From Komagataeibacter xylinus NBRC 15237 (GTDB taxonomy: Bacteria; Pseudomonadota; Alphaproteobacteria; Acetobacterales; Acetobacteraceae), in assembly GCF_001571345.1 (NCBI RefSeq), contig NZ_BCTP01000009.1, positions 1-64,000 of the forward strand: DNA of 64,000 nucleotides, written 5' to 3'. A program made the position numbers and the translations under genes. Every line of letters begins with the position of its first letter. The first letter of the stretch is position 1. Under the pieces are notes generated by a model, which did not search any database, was not told the origin of the DNA, and was given only the letters and a program-made list of their open reading frames with translations. Below, piece by piece: positions 52,949 through 60,233 of this stretch.

Positions 52949-54151
52949 TTACCGGTTGGCCAGCGCCGCGAGGCCGCGCCTGAGGTCATCGATCAGGTCA
53001 TCGGCATCTTCCAGCCCGACCGAGAAGCGGATCGCCCCATCGGTAATGCCAAGGCGGGCGCGCTCTTCAGGTGCGAGCTTCATGTGGGTGGTCGTGGCCG
53101 GATGCGTGACCAGCGAGCGGGCATCGCCAAGGTTGTTCGAGATCGAGATCAGCCGCAGCGCGTTCATGAAGGCAAATGCCCCCGCCTTGCCGCCCTCGAC
53201 CTCGAAGGCCACCAGCGTGGAACCCGCCGCCATCTGCTTCTTGGCCAGTTCGTATTGCGGGTGGTCCTTGCGGCCGGGATAGAACACGCGGGCAATGCCG
53301 GGGGCCTCGGCCAGGAAGTCCGCCACTTTGGCCGCGTTCTGCGTCATGGCGTTCACGCGCAGGGCCAGGGTCTCGATGCTCTTGAGCATGACCCACGCAT
53401 TGAACGGCGAGAGGCTGTTGCCGGTATTGCGCTGGAAGGGGCGCAGCACCTCGTTGATCCATTTTTCCGTGCCCAGCACGGCGCCACCGAGCACGCGGCC
53501 CTGACCATCGATGTGCTTGGTGCATGAATACACCACCACGTCGGCCCCGAGTTCGAGCGGCTTCTGGTACAGCGGGGTGGCGAACACGTTATCGACCACC
53601 ACGGTCGCCCCCGCCTTGTGGGCAAGGTCGCAGATCATGCGGATGTCGAGCACGTCGAGCATCGGGTTTGACGGGCTTTCGAGCAGCACGGCACGGGTGG
53701 GCTTGCCCAGTGCGTCCTTCCACGCCGCCATGTCGCCGCCATCGACGAACACCGTTTCCACGCCGTAGCGCGGCAGCAGTTCGGAGACGATCCAGTGGCA
53801 CGAGCCGAACAGCGCGCGCGAGGCCACCACGCGGTCGCCCGCGCGCACCTGTGCCAGTAGCGCGGAGGACACGGCCCCCATGCCGGTGGAGGTCAGGGCG
53901 CAGGCTTCAGCGCCTTCAAGATCGCACAGGCGGCGCTCGAGATTGGCCACCGTGGGGTTGCCAAAGCGGGTGTACTGGTAGTGCGAGACATCGCCGGTGA
54001 AGGTGCCTTCGGCCTGCTCGGCGCTGTCATAGACAAAGCCGGAGGTCAGGAACATCGCCTCGCTGGTCTCGCCATAGGGCGTGCGCTCGAGGCCCGCGTT
54101 GATCAGGCGCGTTGCGGGGCGAAAGGATTTGGGGTCGGGCTGGTCAGTCAT
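52949..54151 (-). CDS. metZ: O-succinylhomoserine sulfhydrylase
   Basis: A 400-residue PLP enzyme of the Cys/Met metabolism family. It makes homocysteine from O-succinylhomoserine and sulfide. The PLP lysine is Lys212 in YSCTKHIDGQGRV, and YTRFGNPTVANLERR and SPSNPMLDV are family motifs. The Met at 54151 has GCAGGAA about 12 nt upstream and is used; an in-frame ATG at 54253 sits closer to the SAM-II riboswitch and is a possible alternative start. ApaG follows 19 bp downstream, a common alphaproteobacterial pairing. Confidence 0.92.
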   Translation of the reverse strand: MTDQPDPKSFRPATRLINAGLERTPYGETSEAMFLTSGFVYDSAEQAEGTFTGDVSHYQYTRFGNPTVANLERRLCDLEGAEACALTSTGMGAVSSALLAQVRAGDRVVASRALFGSCHWIVSELLPRYGVETVFVDGGDMAAWKDALGKPTRAVLLESPSNPMLDVLDIRMICDLAHKAGATVVVDNVFATPLYQKPLELGADVVVYSCTKHIDGQGRVLGGAVLGTEKWINEVLRPFQRNTGNSLSPFNAWVMLKSIETLALRVNAMTQNAAKVADFLAEAPGIARVFYPGRKDHPQYELAKKQMAAGSTLVAFEVEGGKAGAFAFMNALRLISISNNLGDARSLVTHPATTTHMKLAPEERARLGITDGAIRFSVGLEDADDLIDDLRRGLAALANR

Positions 54152-54191
54152 GGTGGGTGGCAGTTCCTGCAAACAGGGTGGTGTGAAGGCA

Positions 54192-54223
54192 GGCCAGTGC
54201 CGGTTGATGCCCGGCAGCCTGGC
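54192..54223 (-). promoter_or_regulatory. Long hairpin in the metZ leader
   Basis: GGCCAG and GCCGG on one side pair with CCGGC and CTGGCC on the other (11 bp with a small bulge). It lies between the riboswitch and the metZ start. There is no T tract, so it may influence ribosome access or mRNA stability rather than terminate. Confidence 0.45.
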
Positions 54224-54283
54224 CCGAAGGCGGTGCACGACCGTGGAAACCATGATGCCCGCGCCCTGTCACCGGCGGGATCA

Positions 54284-54343
54284 GGCCTCTTTAGCGCGTA
54301 TGTTTTACCTCGCCGCAAGCCGGCCGTATCAAATCACGAGGGC
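54284..54343 (-). ncRNA. SAM-II riboswitch (metZ leader)
   Basis: On the minus strand, CCTCG and CGAGG form stem P1 (5 bp). They enclose TGATTTGATACGG and GGCTTGCGG, then TAAAAC and the conserved GCTAAAGAGG complete the pseudoknot side. This matches the SAM-II (metA) layout of Alphaproteobacteria. SAM binding hides the downstream ribosome site and lowers sulfur-amino-acid gene expression. The 3' edge is 30 nt before an in-frame ATG and about 130 nt before the preferred metZ start. Confidence 0.85.
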
Positions 54344-54470
54344 CCGGGCGCAACCTTGCCCCGACATGCATGCTTATTGCGGATCAGGGCCGGGTGCGTC
54401 AACTGCTGGCCTGACCCCTAAAGGGGTGATTGCATCTGCCATGCTTGTGCAGTATATGAGGGCGGGCCTG

Positions 54471-54544
54471 CGGGTGTAGTTCAATGGTAGAACGGCAGCT
54501 TCCCAAGCTGCATACGAGGGTTCGATTCCCTTCACCCGCTCCAA
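54471..54544 (+). tRNA. tRNA-Gly (anticodon CCC)
   Basis: A complete 74-nt cloverleaf. The acceptor GCGGGTG pairs with CACCCGC, the D-arm GTTC/GAAC, the anticodon arm GCAGC/GCTGC with loop TTCCCAA (anticodon CCC), and the T-arm has GTTCGATT. The CCA end is encoded. It reads GGG codons, which matter in this GC-rich genome. Confidence 0.95.
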
Positions 54545-54564
54545 CTTCCCTTGCAAATTGTTGG

Positions 54565-54963
54565 TCAGTCCCGGTGCATGCCATCGGCATAGCGGCCCGG
54601 GTGCCGGGCGGTGTAATCGGGGTAAAGGGTTTCCTTTGTCATCTCGCCCGCCCGCCATTTCCGGACCAGCTCGAAAGCATAGTCTGGCCTGAGTTTTTCA
54701 ATACCGCAGTGGAACAGGGCGCATTCGCTCAGGCCCCCTTCGCACATATCCCAGCATGTCAGGTTACCCTGGTCGTTTTCCAGAATGATGGCCGGCCTGT
54801 AACGGCAATCTTCAATAATGGTGCCGGGCGGGAAGCGTTTTATGGCGCGTCGTTCCATGTAATAGCGTTTCGGGTCGCGTATCCATAGCGATATGTTCCA
54901 GACGATGTGCTGATAAAACCAGTTTTCCACGCGCTCAAGAAAGCTGTCATTGCGCGCTGACAT
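54565..54963 (-). CDS. Hypothetical protein next to tRNA-Gly
   Basis: A 132-residue protein with no recognised domain. It has many aromatic and charged residues (VENWFYQHIVWNISLWIRD), a Cys-containing segment (LTCWDMCEGGLSECALFHCG), and GRYADG near the end. It lies 20 bp after the tRNA gene, in lower-GC sequence, and is divergent from the Imm26-like pseudogene. Codon use is less GC-biased than the neighbours, which suggests transfer. It could be an immunity or toxin-related gene, but this is only context. Confidence 0.6.
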   Translation of the reverse strand: MSARNDSFLERVENWFYQHIVWNISLWIRDPKRYYMERRAIKRFPPGTIIEDCRYRPAIILENDQGNLTCWDMCEGGLSECALFHCGIEKLRPDYAFELVRKWRAGEMTKETLYPDYTARHPGRYADGMHRD

Positions 54964-54985
54964 TGTCCGTCGCCTTAATTATTAA

Positions 54986-55010
54986 TATCGTGGTCCTGTT
55001 TAACACGATA
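54986..55010. promoter_or_regulatory. Inverted repeat in divergent promoter region
   Basis: TATCGTG and CACGATA are 7-bp inverted arms separated by 11 nt in the 66-bp AT-rich gap between the hypothetical gene and the Imm26-like gene. This spacing fits a dimeric regulator or a weak hairpin. Confidence 0.4.
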
Positions 55011-55029
55011 GCGGGTATTTGGGCAGGTA

Positions 55030-55495
55030 TTGATAAATGGTAAAATAGGGGATGTTTTCTACATCGATACAAAGAATGGCAGGTATTACCTTCAATATAT
55101 CAGGAAAATACCGAAATTTTCATACATGATCAGGGTGTTTTCCGGCTTTTGCCCTGATGAAGGCGCGCCAGATGTGACGGAAATCGTGAAATTGCCTGTT
55201 GCCCTCATCATATTTTTTTCCATTGGGCGCGGCGGACCGGCGCAGGATCGTCCATAAATGTGGCCATGTGCCGCTTGATGAAAAAGGCAGGGAAATGCCG
55301 GTGTTTCGTTATGGAATACCGGACTTCAGCACCAGAAATGTGCCGTTATGGTGTTTCTGGGATGGAGAAAAAGAGTGGCCTGTTGAAAATATTACTAATG
55401 AACAGAGAAAATTACCGATGAAAATAATCGTTAATGGTATAGCGCTGATCGATAAAATAGAAAATGGATGGCCCCCTGAAAACGATCCATGGTGA
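55030..55495 (+). pseudogene. Imm26-like immunity gene with a frameshift at a T7 tract
   Basis: Two overlapping frames look like one gene. Frame one (from 55030) begins INGKIGDVFYIDTKNGRYYLQYI, like the Imm26 opening. The second frame (from 55199) continues CGHVPLDEKGREMPVFRYGIPDF and ends NGWPPENDPW. They meet at a run of seven T's (55213-55219). Removing one T gives a 154-residue open frame, close to the usual Imm26 length. Imm26 proteins protect against polymorphic toxins. No toxin gene is nearby. The GC content is clearly lower than the window average. It could be a true pseudogene, a phase-variable gene or a sequence error. Confidence 0.65.
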
Positions 55496-55517
55496 ACACG
55501 ACTATAATTTAAAATAA

Positions 55518-55600
55518 CAAAAGTTTTTTGGTGCTGTCTTTTTTTCAAAAAGGCGGCGTCTTTCAAAGCTTTTTTGAAAAAAGCTTTACCAAAAACTTTG
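55518..55600. repeat. Dispersed three-stem repeat, copy 7
   Basis: Between the Imm26-like pseudogene and the convergent exported-protein gene. Forward orientation. The first stem (GCTGTC with GGCGGC) pairs less well here. The second stem, CAAAGCTTTTTTG, remains strong, and the outer arms CAAAAGTTTTTTGG and CCAAAAACTTTGG pair with one mismatch. Confidence 0.85.
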
Positions 55601-55607
55601 GTTTTTA

Positions 55608-56096
55608 TTATTGGGTTGGGGCCGGTTCGGTCGTGGCCTGCGTGTCGGTATAGGTCGTGCCGTTCCAGATCCATCGATCCGTGCCATCGACCAGCAGGTC
55701 ATGCATGCCCGCATGCATCTCGGGCGTGATGCTGATCGGACCGCTGACGGAATCCAGAACCTGTATCCATTTACGCCCGTCCGGCAGGTAAACGGAGGTG
55801 GAACACCCCGCCGAGCCGCACAGGCTGGCCGATTGCAACTGCACGAACAGCGCCGTGCGCGGCGGATCATCCGACAGGCGGCCCGAGCCGGTCAGCAGCA
55901 CCGGGCGCTCGTTCTGCATGGCGGCATCATGCAGATCAGGCGAGACCAGAAGCCGGGCTTGCCGGTCGAGTTCGGTGCCGGGATGCTGCGCCAGGATCAC
56001 CGGCCCGCCTTCCGCCCATGCCGCATTCATACCCGCCAGCCCCATGAGCGCGACAGGGAGCACGAGGGCGCGCAGCAGGGAACGGATACACGACAT
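55608..56096 (-). CDS. Small exported protein of unknown function
   Basis: A 162-residue protein with a signal peptide (CIRSLLRALVLPVALMGLAGMNAAWA). The mature part has two closely spaced Cys residues (SLCGSAGCSTSVYLPDGRKW) that may form a disulfide, and a C-terminal Thr/Pro-rich tail. The Met at 56096 is 10 nt after GGGAG; the Met at 56105 is too close to it. I do not recognise the family. It lies between two repeat copies and upstream of a fragment of the Imm26-like gene. Confidence 0.65.
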   Translation of the reverse strand: MSCIRSLLRALVLPVALMGLAGMNAAWAEGGPVILAQHPGTELDRQARLLVSPDLHDAAMQNERPVLLTGSGRLSDDPPRTALFVQLQSASLCGSAGCSTSVYLPDGRKWIQVLDSVSGPISITPEMHAGMHDLLVDGTDRWIWNGTTYTDTQATTEPAPTQ

Positions 56097-56192
56097 GAAG
56101 GGCATACTCCCGCAAGGACAGAACCATTGCGAACCCAATGCGTGGCACCCTTCAAGGTTCCGTGCCGTCTTCCTGCCCGTGGCAAAAGCCGC

Positions 56193-56250
56193 GTTTTCAA
56201 ACGGTCAGTGTTTCCTGAAGCCTCTTGAAAAAAAGCTTCACCAAAAACTT
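56193..56250. repeat. Partial dispersed repeat, copy 8
   Basis: Half of the element: GTTTTCAAACGGTCAGTG, then GAAGCCTCTTGAAAAAAAGCTTCAC fragments and CCAAAAACTTCTT. The first inner stem and left outer arm are missing. It directly precedes the decayed Imm26-like fragment. Confidence 0.6.
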
Positions 56251-56261
56251 CTTGATATTAC

Positions 56262-56343
56262 CAGAGAAAATTATCGCTAAAGGTCATCGTCAATACTACG
56301 GCCCTGATCGCCAGACTGGACGCCTGAAAACGATCCATGGTGA
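56262..56343 (+). pseudogene. Decayed 3' fragment of a second Imm26-like gene
   Basis: Read in one frame this encodes QRKLSLKVIVNTTALIARLDA, which aligns to QRKLPMKIIVNGIALIDKIEN at the end of the gene at 55.4 kb. A frame change then gives PENDPW and a stop, exactly as in that gene. About 80 bp remain. The pair of copies is separated by an exported-protein gene and repeat elements, so this looks like a duplication followed by decay. Confidence 0.75.
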
Positions 56344-56358
56344 ACCGGATTAAAACAG

Positions 56359-56440
56359 GTAAAAGTTTTTGGGTGTCGCCTTTTTTTAAAAAGGCGACGT
56401 TCGTGAAAGCCTGTTTGCAGCAGGCTTCACCCCAAACAGA
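56359..56440. repeat. Dispersed three-stem repeat, copy 9
   Basis: Between the Imm26 fragment and convergent pqiC. The first stem is GTCGCC/GGCGAC and the second GAAGCCTG/CAGGCTTC, both changed from the archetype on the two sides so pairing is kept. This copy gives the strongest covariation. The right outer arm is shortened (CCCAAAC). Confidence 0.88.
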
Positions 56441-56442
56441 CC

Positions 56443-57117
56443 TCAGTTCCGCCCATGATGGCCAGTGCTGGCGGCAGGTTGCGCTGCCGTGGTGGGCCAG
56501 CTTGCCTCGATGCGGTCGCTGAGCTGGTTCAGCAGGCCCTCGGTCACCTTGGCAATGTTGTCATTACTGCCAGTCGCCCCGCTGCCCAGGATGATGGTGC
56601 GGTTGCGCTGGATGGGCTGGCGCGAATCCTGCGGAATGATGGCCCAGTCCGCATTCAGCGCGGAGGAACCATCGCGGCTCACATCAAGGCGGCTGATATT
56701 GAGCTGCAAGCGCCAGGTGGGGCGGTCGGGCTGGGGCTGGTCGGTCACGAACAGGTTCGGCCATTTCTGCGCAAGCCGCGCGGTGATGAGGTCGGTTGCC
56801 CCCACGGAAAGACGGCTGGCCCAGCGGCCGAGCCCGCTGCGTTCGATCTCATGGCCATTGCGCACCATCATGTCCTGACTGTCCAGATAGTCGGGCAGGC
56901 GGGTTCGCTCGACCTCGATGACCGGCGTGCTGTCGGTAATGGGGGTGGTAGAGGTGGTTTCCGCACCCGTGGCGATGGCAGGCGCGCCCAGCGTGTAAAA
57001 GCGCACGGGGGCCGAGGAACAGGCCGACAGCACCATGGCTGACAGCAGCAGGCCACCACCCGCCCGCAGGGCCGGATACAGGCGCGAAAGGGAGAGAGCG
57101 GGCTGGCGCGTTTTCAT
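56443..57117 (-). CDS. pqiC: MCE-transport auxiliary lipoprotein (PqiC-like)
   Basis: A 224-residue lipoprotein with lipobox LSAC (Cys at about residue 33) in AMVLSACSSAPVRFYTLG. The rest fits the ABC-type transport auxiliary (PqiC, DUF330) domain, with VIEVERTRLPDYLDSQDMMVRNG. PqiC partners an MCE protein between inner and outer membrane. The ATG overlaps the mlaD stop by 4 nt (ATGA), which ties it to this transporter. It is the last gene of the operon. Confidence 0.85.
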   Translation of the reverse strand: MKTRQPALSLSRLYPALRAGGGLLLSAMVLSACSSAPVRFYTLGAPAIATGAETTSTTPITDSTPVIEVERTRLPDYLDSQDMMVRNGHEIERSGLGRWASRLSVGATDLITARLAQKWPNLFVTDQPQPDRPTWRLQLNISRLDVSRDGSSALNADWAIIPQDSRQPIQRNRTIILGSGATGSNDNIAKVTEGLLNQLSDRIEASWPTTAAQPAASTGHHGRN

Positions 57118-58067
57118 TGATTGCGTCCCATCAGCAGAAGTTGCGGATTACTTTCGACTTCATTGGCGAATCCGCGCAGCCCGTAGCCTGCTTCCATAAT
57201 ATCACGCATCGTATCGTCCAGATTGAGCCTGTCGCGCGATTGCGGGTCGAGCAGGGCGCGCAGGCCAGCAAGGGTTTCACGCGATTGCGCCATGGTTTGC
57301 CTCGTATTGGCAATGAGCGCCAGCAGTTCGGCACGGCGGCCCTCGAACTGGTGGGTATTGGTGGCAATCAGCTGGTCCAGCTTGTTTATGGTCACGCTGG
57401 CCCGGTTTTGCGCGTCAATTACGGTGGCGCGGATCTGGCGCACCGCCATCTCGCTGCGCGTGGAGGTGTCATGAATGCTGGTCATCATGCCCGGCACGGT
57501 GGCGTTCACGTCGGCCACAAGCTTATGCACGCTGGCCAGCGCGGTGGCCAAGTCATGGCGCAGCCCCTCCATGGAGGTGGAAACCATCATCGCTTCAAGC
57601 TGCTGCAACGCGGTCTGGCCCATCGGTATTTCGGGCAGGTCGGTCAGGTTGGGGTGTAGGTGCACGGGTGTTTCGGGGTCGAGGTCAAGGTCGAGTTCGG
57701 TCTGGCCCGTGACCAGGCTGTGCAGCGTCATGTCGGCGCGTAGCCCGTTGGCCACGAGTTGCGGCAGCGGCGGCAGGTCGCCCCGCCCTGGCGCATGGGC
57801 CGGGTCGAACAGGATATAGACCGGCATGTAGGTGTGGTGATCGACCGGGTCCACCTTGACCGTTATCCGCTCGACCGCACCCACCGGCACCCCGCGGAAA
57901 TTGACCGGCGAGCCGATATCCAGCCCGTTCGTGGGGCTTTCAAACACTACCACGGCCTCGCTGCTGCGACCGGGCAGCGGCAGGTCGCCCTTGAACCCCA
58001 GCACGCCAAGCCCCACGGCCGCCACCCCGAGCATGACCGCGCCAATCAGTGTCTGCCTGCCGGGCAT
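57114..58067 (-). CDS. mlaD: MlaD-family MCE substrate-binding protein
   Basis: A 317-residue MCE protein. One N-terminal membrane helix (LIGAVMLGVAAVGLGVLGF) anchors it; the MCE domain follows, with VVVFESPTNGLDIGSPVNFRGVPVGAVERI. A long helical C-terminal part follows, with MAQSRETLAGLRALLDPQSRDRLNL. Such proteins form hexameric rings that carry lipid between the membrane and periplasmic partners. It is 5 bp after the ATPase gene. Confidence 0.92.
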   Translation of the reverse strand: MPGRQTLIGAVMLGVAAVGLGVLGFKGDLPLPGRSSEAVVVFESPTNGLDIGSPVNFRGVPVGAVERITVKVDPVDHHTYMPVYILFDPAHAPGRGDLPPLPQLVANGLRADMTLHSLVTGQTELDLDLDPETPVHLHPNLTDLPEIPMGQTALQQLEAMMVSTSMEGLRHDLATALASVHKLVADVNATVPGMMTSIHDTSTRSEMAVRQIRATVIDAQNRASVTINKLDQLIATNTHQFEGRRAELLALIANTRQTMAQSRETLAGLRALLDPQSRDRLNLDDTMRDIMEAGYGLRGFANEVESNPQLLLMGRNQ

Positions 58068-58072
58068 CCGCC

Positions 58073-58876
58073 TTACCCGTTTCCATGGGAGCTGGAACTG
58101 TCCAGCTGTTCACGGTGCATGAAGGCGTGCACCGTGGGGTCGGTGCAGTGATCGCGCAGCCAGGTGGGCGAGCCATGGGCGATGGCGGTTTTCTGGTCGG
58201 CATCAAGAAAGATGCCATCATCGGCGATATGGAACAGGCTGGAAAGCTCGTGGCTGACGATGATGATCGTAGCCCCCAGCCCGTCGCGCAGGTTCAGGAT
58301 CAGTTCATCAAGCCTGGCCGAGGTAATGGGGTCGAGACCGGCAGAAGGCTCATCGAAGAACAGGATGTCAGGGTCGAGCGACATGGCGCGCGCCAGCCCC
58401 GCGCGCTTGCGCATGCCGCCACTGAGTTCGGATGGATACTGGTCAATGGCGTGCAGCATGCCCACGAGCCCCAGCTTGAGCTCCACAAGCTGGCGGATGA
58501 CGTGTGGTTCAAGCTTGGTGAACATCTGCATGGGCAGGGCCACGTTCTCGCCCACGGTCATCGAGCTCCACAGCGCCCCGCTCTGGAACAGCACGCCAAA
58601 GCGCCGCCCGATCCGAACGCGGCTATCATCATCGCCCGCCCAGTAATTATCCTTCTGCACCATGTAGGTGCCGTGGGTGGGGCGCAGCAGGCCGATCATG
58701 CTCTTGAGCAGGGTGCTCTTGCCGCAGCCCGAGCCGCCCATCACGGCAAAGATGCTGCCGCGCCGCACCTGGAACGACACATCATGCTGGATCACGCGCG
58801 GGCCGAAGGCCAGCGTCACGTCATTCACGTCGATCATGACGGGGCGGTCATCGGTGGAGGGCATCTGGTTATTCAT
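58073..58876 (-). CDS. mlaF: ABC transporter ATP-binding protein (MlaF-like)
   Basis: A 267-residue ABC ATPase. Walker A is MGGSGCGKSTLLKSMIG, the signature is ELSGGMRKRAGLARAMSLDP, and Walker B is DILFFDEPSAGLDP. The H-loop His is in IIVSHELSSLF. It pairs with the permease downstream of its own promoter side and powers lipid transport through the MCE complex. Gaps of 5 bp separate it from both neighbours. Confidence 0.93.
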   Translation of the reverse strand: MNNQMPSTDDRPVMIDVNDVTLAFGPRVIQHDVSFQVRRGSIFAVMGGSGCGKSTLLKSMIGLLRPTHGTYMVQKDNYWAGDDDSRVRIGRRFGVLFQSGALWSSMTVGENVALPMQMFTKLEPHVIRQLVELKLGLVGMLHAIDQYPSELSGGMRKRAGLARAMSLDPDILFFDEPSAGLDPITSARLDELILNLRDGLGATIIIVSHELSSLFHIADDGIFLDADQKTAIAHGSPTWLRDHCTDPTVHAFMHREQLDSSSSHGNG

Positions 58877-58881
58877 GGTGA

Positions 58882-60072
58882 TCAGATCCCGATAACATTG
58901 GCAATAACCGCGAAGACCGCATCCAGCGCGATCACGCCCACAATGCCCACCACCACGGCCTTGGTGGCCGCGATGCCCACATCGGCCGCACTCCGCCCGG
59001 CCTTGAGCCCGATGCGGCAGCTTGTCAGCCCGATGAAGGTGCCGAACACGAGGCTCTTGATGAAGCCGAAGGTGAACTGGTCGAGCGGCAGCGCCTGCAG
59101 GGTTTCATGAAAATAACCCAGCGGCGAGACATCGAGCATGATGTAGGAGACGAAGAACCCGCCCAGCATGCCGATCAGACAGCCATAGAGGTAAAGCAGC
59201 GGCATGGTGAAGGCGAGCGCCAGCACCGAGGGCAGGATCAGGTAGCTCGAAACCGGAATGCCGAACACCTGCAGCGCGTCGATTTCCTCATTGGCCTGCA
59301 TGGTGGAGATGCGCGCGGCATAGGCGCCACCGGTGCGGCCGGCCATGATGATGGCCGTCATCACTGCCGACATCTCGCGCACCATGGCAATGGCCACGAG
59401 GCTCGCCACATAGATGTCGGCGGCGAATTTATGCAGTTCCACCGACCCCACGAAGGCCAGGATCGCGCCGACAAGGAAGTTGACCACGCCCACGATCAGC
59501 AGCGCCGCAGGCCCCGCCGCACTCAGGTCGGACATGAGGTCCACGGTGCGCATCATGCCGCGCCCCACCACGGCGGCAAACCCGCCCCTGGCGGCGGCGG
59601 CCCCCATTTCGCTCACGCAGCCGACCTCGTCGAGCGTATCGAGCGTCAACTGGCCCACGGCGGTAACGGGCTGGAATTTATGCGGCGGCAGCGGCGCGGG
59701 CGTAGGCGGGATCTCGGGCAGCAGGTCGAGCAGCTTGCGCGCGGACTCGGGCAGGGTGTCGATGCGTAGCTGCACGTTGTCTTCACGGGCGGTGCGCTTG
59801 AGTTCCCACAGGAAGCTGATCAGCGAGGTATCCCATTTGCCAAGCTGGTCGGTGCTGAATTCAACCGGTTCGCCGTGTGGCACATCCCTGAACCCGGATT
59901 CCGGAAAGTCGGGGAGATGGCCCTGCTGTGCAATCCAGTCCCCGGACAATGTAACAAGGGTCCGGTTCGCCTCGGGCTGCAGATGCCATTGCGGCGCACC
60001 ATTGACGGACGTTTTCACCAGCCTCTCCAACCTCAGTGCCGCAACCTCGCCCACCCGGTTGCGGGGCGGCAT
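58882..60072 (-). CDS. mlaE: STAS-MlaE fused ABC permease
   Basis: A 396-residue permease of the MlaE family. The first 130 residues form a STAS-like domain (HLQPEANRTLVTLSGDWI and FLWELKRTAREDNVQLRI), which substitutes for a separate MlaB. The membrane part has MlaE motifs such as IIMAGRTGGAYAARISTMQANEEIDALQVFGI. It is first in the run mlaE-mlaF-mlaD-pqiC. The start at 60072 is used; another Met is at 60099. No MlaC homologue lies in this operon. Confidence 0.9.
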   Translation of the reverse strand: MPPRNRVGEVAALRLERLVKTSVNGAPQWHLQPEANRTLVTLSGDWIAQQGHLPDFPESGFRDVPHGEPVEFSTDQLGKWDTSLISFLWELKRTAREDNVQLRIDTLPESARKLLDLLPEIPPTPAPLPPHKFQPVTAVGQLTLDTLDEVGCVSEMGAAAARGGFAAVVGRGMMRTVDLMSDLSAAGPAALLIVGVVNFLVGAILAFVGSVELHKFAADIYVASLVAIAMVREMSAVMTAIIMAGRTGGAYAARISTMQANEEIDALQVFGIPVSSYLILPSVLALAFTMPLLYLYGCLIGMLGGFFVSYIMLDVSPLGYFHETLQALPLDQFTFGFIKSLVFGTFIGLTSCRIGLKAGRSAADVGIAATKAVVVGIVGVIALDAVFAVIANVIGI

Positions 60073-60233
60073 GCACAAAACGATCCCCGTTCTCGTCATC
60101 CGCCTGTTTGCTGGCAGGCAGGTGGCGGGTCTCTCACGGTGTTCTGTTTTCCATACCAGATGACCCGCCCGGCACAAGCCCCGCTGCCGTGAAGGCTCCG
60201 CGATGGGAGCGCATGGCTTTGGCCCGTCCGCGC

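Noticed and set aside
54471-55500. tRNA-Gly as an integration site with a flanking direct repeat
   Set aside because: No copy of the tRNA 3' end was found downstream, and no integrase is present, so island integration at this tRNA is not supported.
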